From assembly GCA_002887195.1 (NCBI GenBank), contig PJAB01001463.1:1-14324 (forward strand): a DNA stretch of 14,324 nucleotides, given 5' to 3'. Under the pieces are notes generated by a model. It ran no database searches and was not told the DNA's origin. It saw nothing but the letters and a program-made list of their open reading frames with translations. A program made the translations under genes and the position numbers. Shown piece by piece: positions 7,601 to 13,383 of this stretch (its first letter is position 1; each line of letters begins with the position of its first letter). Origin of the DNA: Chrysochromulina parva. Taxonomy: Eukaryota > Haptophyta > Prymnesiales > Chrysochromulinaceae.

Positions 7601-8172
7601 ACCCGACGCCGACCGCGCACTACGGCGACGGCGTCGAGATGGGCGTCGCGTACTTCGTCTACCCGGGCGGCGGCTCACGCCATTCCCTGGAAAAGGAGGG
7701 CATCAAGCCCCTTCCCCAGCAGAAGCCGACGACGTTCGTATGCAACGTGGGGCACATGCTCCGAGATCGTGACGGGCAAGACTGGATGAAGCTCGGCTAC
7801 TCGACGATAAAGATGAGCGAGTCGCTTAAAACCGAGGAGGCCCAGCGCAAGGGCTTCTGCGGTCAATACCTCGCCGAGTTTGCTGGCGACCACGGCTCGG
7901 TGCGTCAGCTTAATCTGACCGCGTGGAAGGACGACCACGCGGCGCACGATTGGTACGTTAACAATGAGGAGCATCGCGAGGTGGTGGCGCAGTACCGAAA
8001 CGGTCTGCTCGCGAGTTTCTCGTCCGTACTCTCGCGCCTGCACAACGCGGACGGCAAGCCTGCCAAGTTCCACGTGCGCTGCCTATACTGCCGCGCCGTC
8101 CTCACTAAGTACCCGGAGCAGCGCTTCTGCAAGGATTGCGGCTGGGAGGCGCAGTACATGCCATTCTTCTGA
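4684..8172 (+). CDS. Multidomain membrane protein: TLC, cytochrome b5, multi-pass region, putative ABM-like domain, zinc ribbon
   Basis: This is a 1162-residue protein from the first in-frame ATG to the TGA at 8170-8172. Residues about 20-285 are a multi-pass TLC (TRAM/LAG1/CLN8) domain with YLLHHAIAIAAF (HH 156-157) and FELPVAFVNIRDLL (183-196), the latter most like TLCD4/TMEM56 proteins. A charged linker contains a lone CPFTG (C334), a possible heme-regulatory CP motif. Residues about 415-490 are a cytochrome b5 domain with both axial ligands, H451 in HPGG and H476 in IGHSETA. Residues about 545-985 are several hydrophobic segments of no recognised family. Residues about 1015-1132 show a beta-alpha-beta-beta-alpha-beta pattern with AWKDDHAAHDWYVNNEEHRE, resembling antibiotic-biosynthesis-monooxygenase/IsdG-type dimeric barrels (inference). 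The tail has a CX2C-X12-CX2C zinc ribbon (C1133, C1136, C1149, C1152). An electron-transfer or lipid-modifying role in an endomembrane is plausible; no substrate can be named. Later ATGs at 4702 and 4714 are alternative starts. Confidence 0.88.
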   Translation: MIAAGSMDQFMSDSWERDVLALTAVWTVLHFLAPALLNIALAQTGSPGLAKRISERVTSLPAERHRTLRRYVRAQLYYLMAGPLGIVLLSRVRSFPDLLHMQTELHGHAFTLAAAHWLVSLVEDASTPSSFTVRLSKKSREKGEKGINFYFLYLLHHAIAIAAFSVCLATRALPALGACGMLFELPVAFVNIRDLLRDFDLELRWFRPLGGWELVDFCWTGTAVSVIIGRFIPVGLYWYGIWRWNDPGGVGSLSVPNRVAYVLLGFFFTTLSVCWAALMQHVAKLDQEDLSAESRARERALTGDVDDDISVTSVDGAGGVSDGEIEAPLVKGKCPFTGMMASDAKKVELNVLDAGKGGHRKGGMGKGADTAPLQASDQSDNSKEARAARLLEEHKAAFDEVSIGARRKLDTMTVEEYQLADKKLFKPGVENKLLIVVDGIVYDVTAFAAKHPGGRYPFENHSGNLDSSDSFHRIGHSETARILMREFAVATLPAGMGVTKQETMEERKTRIEAALRQERIMKTGRPYMAMASAGWDELVPGTSEYLTFQYFLWVPIAILSLNPVATFLFHSPERKGELAAPVVIPATTWDGSAPVWFDEVLSTFAPLFSGLNFELWTMVIWMVALVALTVERDMLYTNSAAGERPPLRGALCTMFFSPTCHAHALVALAAHFVLWALISQTQRAATLLLATELLAPLGVVVVRSALVTTRGICAAALALMSLACLLPYAAAHERPATSTEGGLLAGGDTHPGAPWGMREALVGTPQGRDAVLAVCATVLSMMQHALASRYVRVMPNAKPLHVILAAVYMTLATALLAPVRPAFGALIWSLLPGSVPQFFWMAAFVNVLTIRFGVFEPLHDGVFPWTASVELQTIVVAPVAFITAVARGELSMGQWMLTALLVLAHWSRLDIETREKLRNGLRADEARFAWHGVALDAESQFRFILSALIFTLARMFVGIANWIIPRPAYFYAHPTPTAHYGDGVEMGVAYFVYPGGGSRHSLEKEGIKPLPQQKPTTFVCNVGHMLRDRDGQDWMKLGYSTIKMSESLKTEEAQRKGFCGQYLAEFAGDHGSVRQLNLTAWKDDHAAHDWYVNNEEHREVVAQYRNGLLASFSSVLSRLHNADGKPAKFHVRCLYCRAVLTKYPEQRFCKDCGWEAQYMPFF

Positions 8173-8690
8173 GTGCTGAGTGCTACGAGGCGTCTACGGG
8201 TGTGTCGACACTGAGTGAACGGCAGAGCCGGACAACACCCTCCCCCCCTTTGGGATGTCCCGTCTCGGTTGGTGGAGGAGGGGGAAGAAGCCGCGGGCGA
8301 CGTGACGCCGCCGCCTGCGCGCCGCTGCCGAAGGGATGGGGAATCAGGAGTTTTCGGGGTGGGGCGGGTCCCGACCGCCGGCCCGCCGCCTGTGTTTTAG
8401 TCCACCGTGCGTGCGTGCGACGCGACCGCTTAAACCGCTGCGCGTGGCAGTGCGTTTCGTGTGGTTCTAGTCCTCCGCCGTTCGGTGCGCGCTCGCCCAT
8501 CGTCGAATCCTGAGCTGACCTGTTCGCAATTAACGAATAAGCAATAACGTGCTGAGTGTTGTGTCCTGTGTTTCGTGTGGTAGTGGCTGGCTGGTTCGCC
8601 GACTCGCGTGTCCGTGTGACTTACCTCCAACGATAAAACCAAAATCCCTTCGTTTACAGATGAACTGACATGCAGAACTGACCTTTTCTC
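8173..8690. other. Intergenic spacer / 3' UTR and 5' leader
   Basis: No gene recognised. A 7-bp tandem duplication (gagtgct twice, 8171-8184) overlaps the preceding stop codon. The middle is G/C-run rich (cccccc and gggg tracts at about 8242-8290 and 8340-8370). The part after about 8510 is less GC-rich and probably holds the promoter and leader of the gene at 8691, including two minimal upstream ORFs at 8660-8681. Confidence 0.45.
8660..8681 (+). promoter_or_regulatory. Two minimal upstream ORFs in the leader of the acidic protein gene
   Basis: ATG-AAC-TGA (8660-8668) and ATG-CAG-AAC-TGA (8670-8681) lie one base apart and end 9 bp before the main ATG at 8691. If they are within the transcript they would force scanning ribosomes to terminate or leak before the main start. 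Whether transcription starts upstream of them is not visible. Confidence 0.35.
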
Positions 8691-9248
8691 ATGAACGTGC
8701 GCCGCGGGCCGCTCCACCGATCGCCACCGTCGGGCCGCCAGCAGCTGCAGCAGAACCCTGCAGCCATTTCAGCTCGGGGTGGCGCCCTGAACGCCGTCCG
8801 CAGTCTGGGTAGTTCGACAAGTGGTCTGGGCGACACCTTGGCGTTGGCGGCAGCAATGCAGGCGGCCTCGGTGCACGAAGACAAGGACCACTACGAGGTG
8901 GATGACACGAATGACGAGGTGAAGGAGTCGATCTCTGATATCGACGCCTTCGAGCGACGACTAGAGAGCGGAGACGCTCGGGATATGGTTATGAAGGCGG
9001 CCCCCAAGGAAGCAAGGCGAGCGCCGCCTGGACCGCGGGTCTCAGCGGCCAAGCCAGCATCAGCGCCCAGAAAGGCGATGAAGTCAGGTCACGAGTACAT
9101 CCGTAGCGCAAAGAAGGCGGCTACGTGCAGGGACTCTGGCGAGGACGATGCTGAGGAGGATGGCAAAGCCGATGCCGCAGCACAAAGCAGATCGGACCTC
9201 GACAAGTTTGATCAGAGGTTCGGAGGGGATGACTACGACTCTTCATGA
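8691..9248 (+). CDS. Small acidic hypothetical protein with a duplicated SDxDxFxxR motif
   Basis: This 185-residue frame runs from ATG 8691, the first ATG after an in-frame stop at 8679, to a TGA at 9246-9248. I do not recognise a family. The N-terminus is basic and Gln-rich. Residues about 62-80 are acidic (EDKDHYEVDDTNDEV), followed by SDIDAFERRLESGD (82-95), a Lys/Pro/Ala-rich basic middle, a second acidic patch (about 147-157), and SDLDKFDQRFGGDD (168-181) just before the C-terminus. The two SDxDxFxxR segments look like repeated short linear or helical motifs. There is no signal peptide or membrane segment. Codons are GC3-biased. Composition fits an intrinsically disordered nuclear or cytosolic protein; that is inference. 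The ATG context is weak (C at -3) and two minimal upstream ORFs precede it. Confidence 0.6.
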   Translation: MNVRRGPLHRSPPSGRQQLQQNPAAISARGGALNAVRSLGSSTSGLGDTLALAAAMQAASVHEDKDHYEVDDTNDEVKESISDIDAFERRLESGDARDMVMKAAPKEARRAPPGPRVSAAKPASAPRKAMKSGHEYIRSAKKAATCRDSGEDDAEEDGKADAAAQSRSDLDKFDQRFGGDDYDSS

Positions 9249-9827
9249 GGCACCAAGGGAGTCTGTTCGCCCGTGTATCATGTATACCCTGAGCACGGGG
9301 TATGTTCCTGTCTTTCAAGATTCATAGTGTACTTTTATATTAATCGCGGTGTATGCGGCAGTGCGACAGCGCACGCAAGAATCATACTTAATCCAACTCC
9401 TAGATTCGATTAGATTCGATAGCCACACCTTAGCCACACCGCACCTGAAAGGTACCGCCGCGTGCCATCTATGGTACGCTACGACGTCGCACCTACCCCG
9501 GTCCCCGCCGGCCGGGCATACGATACGCCACGGCACGTTACGACCCAGGGAGACTATACGCTTTTGTGTTTTGAGCACAGCAAGAGCCCTGCGGGCGCCG
9601 GCACCGCGCCGCGCCGAGCAGCCGCGCGTAACGTCGCGCTCGAACGTGCTGCGCGCTTTTCGCCCTTCGCGCGCGCCGTTGACGGCCCGCTCCGGCGTTG
9701 GGCTCTCACCCTCTTTGCTAACACCTCGCCTTGAATCGGCGTTGCAACATCTCCGAAGCTCGAGATTCGGAGTTGCCGCGCCCCTACTCGTCGTGCCGAG
9801 AAAAAGCCCGCGCGCAAGCAGTATTGC
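9249..9827. other. Convergent intergenic region (3' UTRs of two genes)
   Basis: The region lies between a plus-strand stop at 9248 and a minus-strand stop at 9828, so it should carry both polyadenylation regions. An AT-rich stretch at about 9330-9345 (cttttatattaat) is a candidate 3'-end signal for the plus gene. Two adjacent short duplications lie at 9401-9440. No gene is recognised; the open frames here are Arg/Ala/Pro-rich. Confidence 0.45.
9401..9440. repeat. Two back-to-back 10-bp duplications
   Basis: tagattcgat is repeated twice at 9401-9420, and tagccacacc is repeated twice at 9420-9440 with one extra t between copies. The second pair starts on the last base of the first. Both pairs begin with tag. 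They appear to be independent slippage events or a small local rearrangement in noncoding DNA. Confidence 0.85.
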
Positions 9828-10793
9828 TCACAGGATTTGGCCTTCCGACGCCACCTCGAGCCGGCTCCATGTGACACTGACCGCTTTCTCGACCATGACC
9901 TGAAGCTGTGGCAAGCCCTCCATGGTGCCGCTGAGCGTCCACGTCATCTCATCCGGACGAACCGCGGCGAAGAGCTTGAGGTCGACGAGAGGCGGAGCAT
10001 TAGCGTCCGCAGACGATTTGACGTCCACCTTGAGCGACTTGGCGCCCACGGACACTTTCACATCGCGCTTGAGCGTGCCTGCCGGCAGCGCCAGAGTTAC
10101 CTCAAGGTCGGTAGGTGTTTGCGCCCACTTGTATTGCCCAGGCGTTGACGGCGTTGCAGCCGCCGCAAGGGCATTGGGCGAGCCATCTGCGTCAGACCCG
10201 CTCCCCATTCCTGCACGAGCCTTGCCCTCCACCGTCTTCGCCCTGGCGGCTTTGGAATACTCCTCCATGGCCATCTGGTACTGAGTATTCTCGCTCGGTG
10301 CCGAACGCAGGAACGGGCTAGACGAGTCGAGCTCGCTGAGGTCGAAGTTGCCGTTGCGGGTTGGTGAGGGAGTGAGGACCACTCGCCCAATGTAGACGTC
10401 GCCCAGAAACGGGCTCTCCACATCCAGCCCGCATGTTGCGGCAATCTGTCCAGCTCGCTTGTTCACTGGCAGGCCCTTGAGCGCGCCCATCTCGTCAAAG
10501 TAAAAGTATGTGCCCGCGTGAGGAATGGGCATTGTTTGGGCCGATGGGCGCACGAGCGCAAACACCTCGACGCTGCCTTGACTCGCCACCTGATTGAGTT
10601 GCTCCATCTTCTCATCAACCGCAGACCCATACTCAGCACGTAGGCTGTCTGCACTCTTGATGCTCCCACCAGCGAAACGCTTCTTCAAGATTTCAGGCAG
10701 CGCGTCGCCCGGCTGAGTCGATGAGGCACTCAGCTTCTCAGGAGCCTCGTGCTCGTCCGCTGGCACGCGGCAATAGGTGAAAGTCACATTCAT
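9828..10793 (-). CDS. CS-domain (p23/NudC-like) protein with an unrecognised N-terminal domain
   Basis: A 321-residue protein is read from ATG 10793; the frame continues upstream only to a TTG at 10850. The stop is at 9828-9830. The C-terminal part, residues about 221-315, is a CS domain: YKWAQTPTDLEVTLALP, KRDVKVSVGAKSLKVDV, a PLVDLKLFAAVRPDEMTWTL stretch, then VMVEKAVSVTWSRL. This beta-sandwich is found in HSP90 co-chaperones (p23, SGT1) and NudC proteins. The N-terminal half (about 50-175) has a compact conserved-looking unit with GTYFYFDEMGALKGLPVNKR and SPFLGDVYIGRVVL that I cannot place. A low-complexity Ala/Ser/Gly linker separates the two. A cytosolic co-chaperone or adaptor role is inferred. 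It is head to head with the EF-hand gene (248 bp between ATGs). Confidence 0.82.
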   Translation of the reverse strand: MNVTFTYCRVPADEHEAPEKLSASSTQPGDALPEILKKRFAGGSIKSADSLRAEYGSAVDEKMEQLNQVASQGSVEVFALVRPSAQTMPIPHAGTYFYFDEMGALKGLPVNKRAGQIAATCGLDVESPFLGDVYIGRVVLTPSPTRNGNFDLSELDSSSPFLRSAPSENTQYQMAMEEYSKAARAKTVEGKARAGMGSGSDADGSPNALAAAATPSTPGQYKWAQTPTDLEVTLALPAGTLKRDVKVSVGAKSLKVDVKSSADANAPPLVDLKLFAAVRPDEMTWTLSGTMEGLPQLQVMVEKAVSVTWSRLEVASEGQIL

Positions 10794-10845
10794 CCGCGTC
10801 GACCGCCACACACACAAAAAATCCAGAAATCCAGACGCGCCCGAA

Positions 10846-10863
10846 GTCAAGTCAAGTCAAGTC
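10846..10863 (+). repeat. GTCAA pentanucleotide array (3.6 copies)
   Basis: Three perfect gtcaa units plus gtc lie 53 bp upstream of the CS-protein ATG. They are followed by a looser run of cttgat/cttgag words to about 10905. Read on the minus strand the units are TTGAC, the W-box core of plant WRKY factors, but WRKY binding here is unproven. The same pentamer recurs upstream of the AP2-like gene. Confidence 0.85.
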
Positions 10864-10932
10864 TTGATTTCTTGAGGACTTGATGATTTCTTGATGTCTT
10901 GAACTTCAGCGTTCCGCGTATACTCTCGGGCC

Positions 10933-10944
10933 GGTACCGGTACC
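10933..10944. promoter_or_regulatory. GGTACCGGTACC palindrome in the divergent CS/EF-hand promoter
   Basis: The perfect 12-bp palindrome lies 140 bp upstream of the CS-protein ATG (minus) and 98 bp upstream of the EF-hand ATG (plus). It is the most complete of three related copies in the window. A symmetric element between divergent genes could serve both directions. Confidence 0.45.
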
Positions 10945-11009
10945 GTTCACAAGTTCACTTCCTTTTTTGTCCCGAAAAATCGTTGAAACGTCGGAAAACA
11001 GTTCGTCTC

Positions 11010-11045
11010 ATGTCACAAAGCGTCTCCTTCCCGAGGCAACAATGA
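11010..11045 (+). promoter_or_regulatory. 11-codon upstream ORF whose stop overlaps the main start (ATGA)
   Basis: ATG at 11010 opens a frame encoding MSQSVSFPRQQ and ends at TGA 11043-11045. That stop overlaps the main ATG at 11042-11044 as ATGA. The upstream ATG has a weak context (C at -3), whereas the main ATG has A at -3. The arrangement would permit leaky scanning or termination-reinitiation if the ORF lies in the mRNA. Confidence 0.4.
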
Positions 11046-12637
11046 CGCTCAGGGGAGTATTCACTCAGCCGTCTGTCGAGGCTCCGACCCCAACCAGCTT
11101 CTGGAGTCAGCACGTGTCGTCCACGCACGCGCGCACCATTCGTGCCGGCCAGTTGCCGTTGCTCTCCCCACGCGCAGCCCTTCCCAAAACCTCGCCCCGT
11201 CTTCCGGCTCTAGACGACCAGAAGCGGATCATTGAAAAGAGACTTGCCGCATTTCGTGAGTATGAGGAGTCCATGCGCAAGCAAGGTAACGCAGTCTGGG
11301 CGAAGACCAAGCCTGATGGTGAGCTGAGCCAGCGTGAGCCCAAGGCAAGCCCACGCGAGGTCAAGCGCAGCCCGCAAGAGTTCCAGGTAAGGGAGCCGGC
11401 GCCCCCGCCGCCACCCCCGCCGGATTCGCTGATGCGCAGCACACGCAAGATCGCAGTGAAGAACTCAGCCTTTGCGCGCCAGGCCCAAGACGCGCTCAAT
11501 TCACGCTTCAGCAACATGATGAAAGCATTCCATTACGTGGACTTGGACAACTCCGGCAAGCTCAATCGTGAAGAGCTGAGGCGTGCACTGGACCTGTGGA
11601 ACATTCCGATCACTGACGCAAAGATCGACGAGCTCATGGCTGCTTGCGACGCTGATGGTGATGGCGAAGTTGATTACAAGGAGTTTGTGGACGTCCTTGC
11701 TCGCGATACGGTTGCGCCGGCAGCGATGGGAAAGCGCGACATGCAGTCAAAGGAGGCGATGGGCGTCGACGCCCAGACTTTCCTCGATAAGGTCAAGGTC
11801 AAGAATGCCAAGGCGACGATCAACGAAGCAGGGGCGGGGGTGCCCGTGCGAGTGAACATCGACGCTAAACAGCTCCAGAAGCAGGCCACGGATGCGATCG
11901 CCGCGAAATTCACCGACGTTCGTAAGGCGTTTCACTTCGTCGATGTTGACAACTCGGGAGGGGTGAGCGAGGCTGAGCTCTACCGTGCGCTCGACTTATT
12001 CAACATTCCGATCGACAGAGAGAGTGTCAAGAAGCTCATCGCGCAGTGTGACCAGGATGCAAATGGTGAGATCAACTACGATGAGTTTGTGGATGCACTT
12101 GCTCGCGATACGGTCGCGCCGGCAGCCATGGGCAAGCGTGGCATGCAGTCCAAGGAGGCGATGGGCGTCGACGCCCAGGCTTTCCTCGATAAGGTCAAGG
12201 TCAAGAATGCCAAGGCGACGATCAACAATGACGATGGGCCTGGAACGGCACTCAAAAAGCCTGTCGACACCAAACAGCTCCAGAAGCAGGCCACGGATGC
12301 GATCGCCGCGAAATTCACTGACATTCGTAAGGCGTTTCACTTCGTCGATGTCGACAACTCGGGGGCGGTGAGCAGGACGGAGCTCTACCGTGCGCTCGAC
12401 TTATTCAACATTCCCGTCAGCTTCGAGGCCGTGGATCGGCTCATCGCGCAGTGTGACCAGGATGCAAACGGTGAGATCAACTACGATGAGTTTGTGGATG
12501 CACTTGCTCGCGATACGGTCGCGCCGGCAGCCATGGGCAAGCGTGGCATGCAGTCCAAGGAGGCGATGGGTGTCGACGCCCAGGCTTTCCTCGATAAGGT
12601 CAAGGTCAAGAATGTCAGGGCATCCATCAATTCTTGA
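11042..12637 (+). CDS. Six-EF-hand calcium-binding protein with three repeated EF-pair units
   Basis: A 531-residue protein runs from ATG 11042 (A at -3) to TGA 12635-12637. The frame continues upstream only to a TTG at 10967. Residues 1-140 are basic, low complexity, with a proline run (EPAPPPPPPPDS). Three EF-hand pairs follow with six canonical 12-residue loops: DLDNSGKLNREE (167), DADGDGEVDYKE (203), DVDNSGGVSEAE (301), DQDANGEINYDE (337), DVDNSGAVSRTE (436) and DQDANGEINYDE (472). All keep the acidic residue at loop positions 1, 3 and 12 and glycine at 6. Each pair is followed by a conserved tail ARDTVAPAAMGKRGMQSKEA with FLDKVKVKNAKATIN. Repeat period is 134-135 codons. It should be a soluble calcium sensor or buffer. 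An axonemal or cytoskeletal role is possible from the repeat style but is only a guess. There is no signal peptide, kinase domain or membrane segment. Confidence 0.92.
   Translation: MTLRGVFTQPSVEAPTPTSFWSQHVSSTHARTIRAGQLPLLSPRAALPKTSPRLPALDDQKRIIEKRLAAFREYEESMRKQGNAVWAKTKPDGELSQREPKASPREVKRSPQEFQVREPAPPPPPPPDSLMRSTRKIAVKNSAFARQAQDALNSRFSNMMKAFHYVDLDNSGKLNREELRRALDLWNIPITDAKIDELMAACDADGDGEVDYKEFVDVLARDTVAPAAMGKRDMQSKEAMGVDAQTFLDKVKVKNAKATINEAGAGVPVRVNIDAKQLQKQATDAIAAKFTDVRKAFHFVDVDNSGGVSEAELYRALDLFNIPIDRESVKKLIAQCDQDANGEINYDEFVDALARDTVAPAAMGKRGMQSKEAMGVDAQAFLDKVKVKNAKATINNDDGPGTALKKPVDTKQLQKQATDAIAAKFTDIRKAFHFVDVDNSGAVSRTELYRALDLFNIPVSFEAVDRLIAQCDQDANGEINYDEFVDALARDTVAPAAMGKRGMQSKEAMGVDAQAFLDKVKVKNVRASINS
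11867..12637 (+). repeat. Near-identical 405-bp coding repeats (EF-hand units 2 and 3)
   Basis: Unit 2 (from 11867) and unit 3 (from 12272) are offset by exactly 405 bp. The block 12035-12209 matches 12440-12614 with only two differences (12064/12469 and 12166/12571), both synonymous. The start of the units (about 92 bp) differs at three sites. Unit 1 is offset by 402 bp and is clearly more divergent. Confidence 0.9.
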
Positions 12638-12721
12638 CATTCCCTGCCGATCTAAAAGAAGTGCGCTATGTGCGGAACTGTTTCTGCTCAGGGCGTGGAC
12701 GACAGCGACAGGACTGGATGC

Positions 12722-12797
12722 TGAGTGAGTGAGTGAGTGAGTGAGTGAGTGAGTGAGTGAGTGAGCGAGCGAGTGAGTGAGTGCTCACTCACTCACT
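12722..12797. repeat. (TGAG)n microsatellite capped by an inverted CTCA run (hairpin)
   Basis: About 15 TGAG/GAGT units, with two gagc variants near 12764-12771, are followed directly by ctcactcactcact. Arms 12771-12781 and 12784-12794 pair perfectly over 11 bp with a 2-base tg loop. It starts 85 bp after the EF-hand stop, so it may lie in that 3' UTR or just beyond it. Confidence 0.9.
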
Positions 12798-13183
12798 GAT
12801 CCGCTGGATCACCTCGTGGGCATGGAGGTGCAAGTGTAACTGTAAAGTGCGTTTCAGCATCGAGCATGGCCACGTTACAAGCGATGCGCTCGATTCCTCG
12901 ATAGCATCGTTTGTATGATGCAAGGTAACCGAAAGGATTGATGTGAATCACGATTGCTTGCTTGATTCCCGGCTCCCCGGGTGTGTCATTCACGGATCAC
13001 GCCGATAATATTTGAACCGTGTGCCTAAACGGTACGGCGTACGCTCCCGCTGAGTCGCTCCACCGGTTTGGTTGAAATACCTAATCCTCACTCTTCAAGC
13101 GAAACGCAAAGCCCGCGGGGGGACCAGGGCGCTTATCTCTGCGCCAGCGACGTGTTAGAATTCCTACAGTACTGTACATGTTT

Positions 13184-13206
13184 GTCAAGTCAAGTCAAGT
13201 CAAGTC
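13184..13206 (+). repeat. GTCAA array (4.6 copies), left arm of an inverted pair
   Basis: Four perfect gtcaa units plus gtc. It is the reverse complement of the TTGAC array at 13331-13360, so the two can pair over about 23 bp across a loop of about 124 bp. It is the same pentamer as at 10846-10863. Confidence 0.9.
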
Positions 13207-13330
13207 TACACCGCGCGGTAAACACAGACAACCATACGGAAGCCTATCGAATGTGCTCCGGAAGCCCAGCAGGGGAGGACGGGAGTGGGCGGAGATGGCG
13301 AAGGGGGATCCATCTAGAGGTGACACGTCA

Positions 13331-13360
13331 TTGACTTGACTTGACTTGACTTGACTTGAC
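13331..13360 (-). repeat. TTGAC array (6 copies), right arm of the inverted pair
   Basis: Six perfect ttgac units end 23 bp before the ATG at 13384. The array places stops in the AP2-like frame (tga at 13342 and 13357), which bounds the N-terminus. It may be a cis element or a structure in the 5' UTR. Confidence 0.9.
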
Positions 13361-13383
13361 TACCCGTTGGACACTTGGACTAC

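Larger units (their letters stand above)
12638..13383. other. Intergenic region with microsatellite, hairpin and inverted pentamer arrays
   Basis: No gene recognised. From left to right it holds the 3' flank of the EF-hand gene, a GAGT microsatellite ending in a hairpin (12722-12797), a short AT-rich word (ataatattt, about 13004-13012), a 12-bp palindrome TACAGTACTGTA (13165-13176), and GTCAA then TTGAC arrays facing each other just before the AP2-like gene. Confidence 0.5.

Noticed and set aside
6685..7620. Long minus-strand frame (311 codons) opposite the TLC-b5 gene
   Set aside because: Its product is an Arg/Glu/Gly/His-rich mirror of a GC3-biased sense gene. The sense strand has clear domains and membrane segments, so the antisense frame is a composition artefact.
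13165..13176. 12-bp palindrome TACAGTACTGTA as an operator
   Set aside because: It is a single copy about 200 bp from the nearest start with no second site. There is not enough to call it regulatory.
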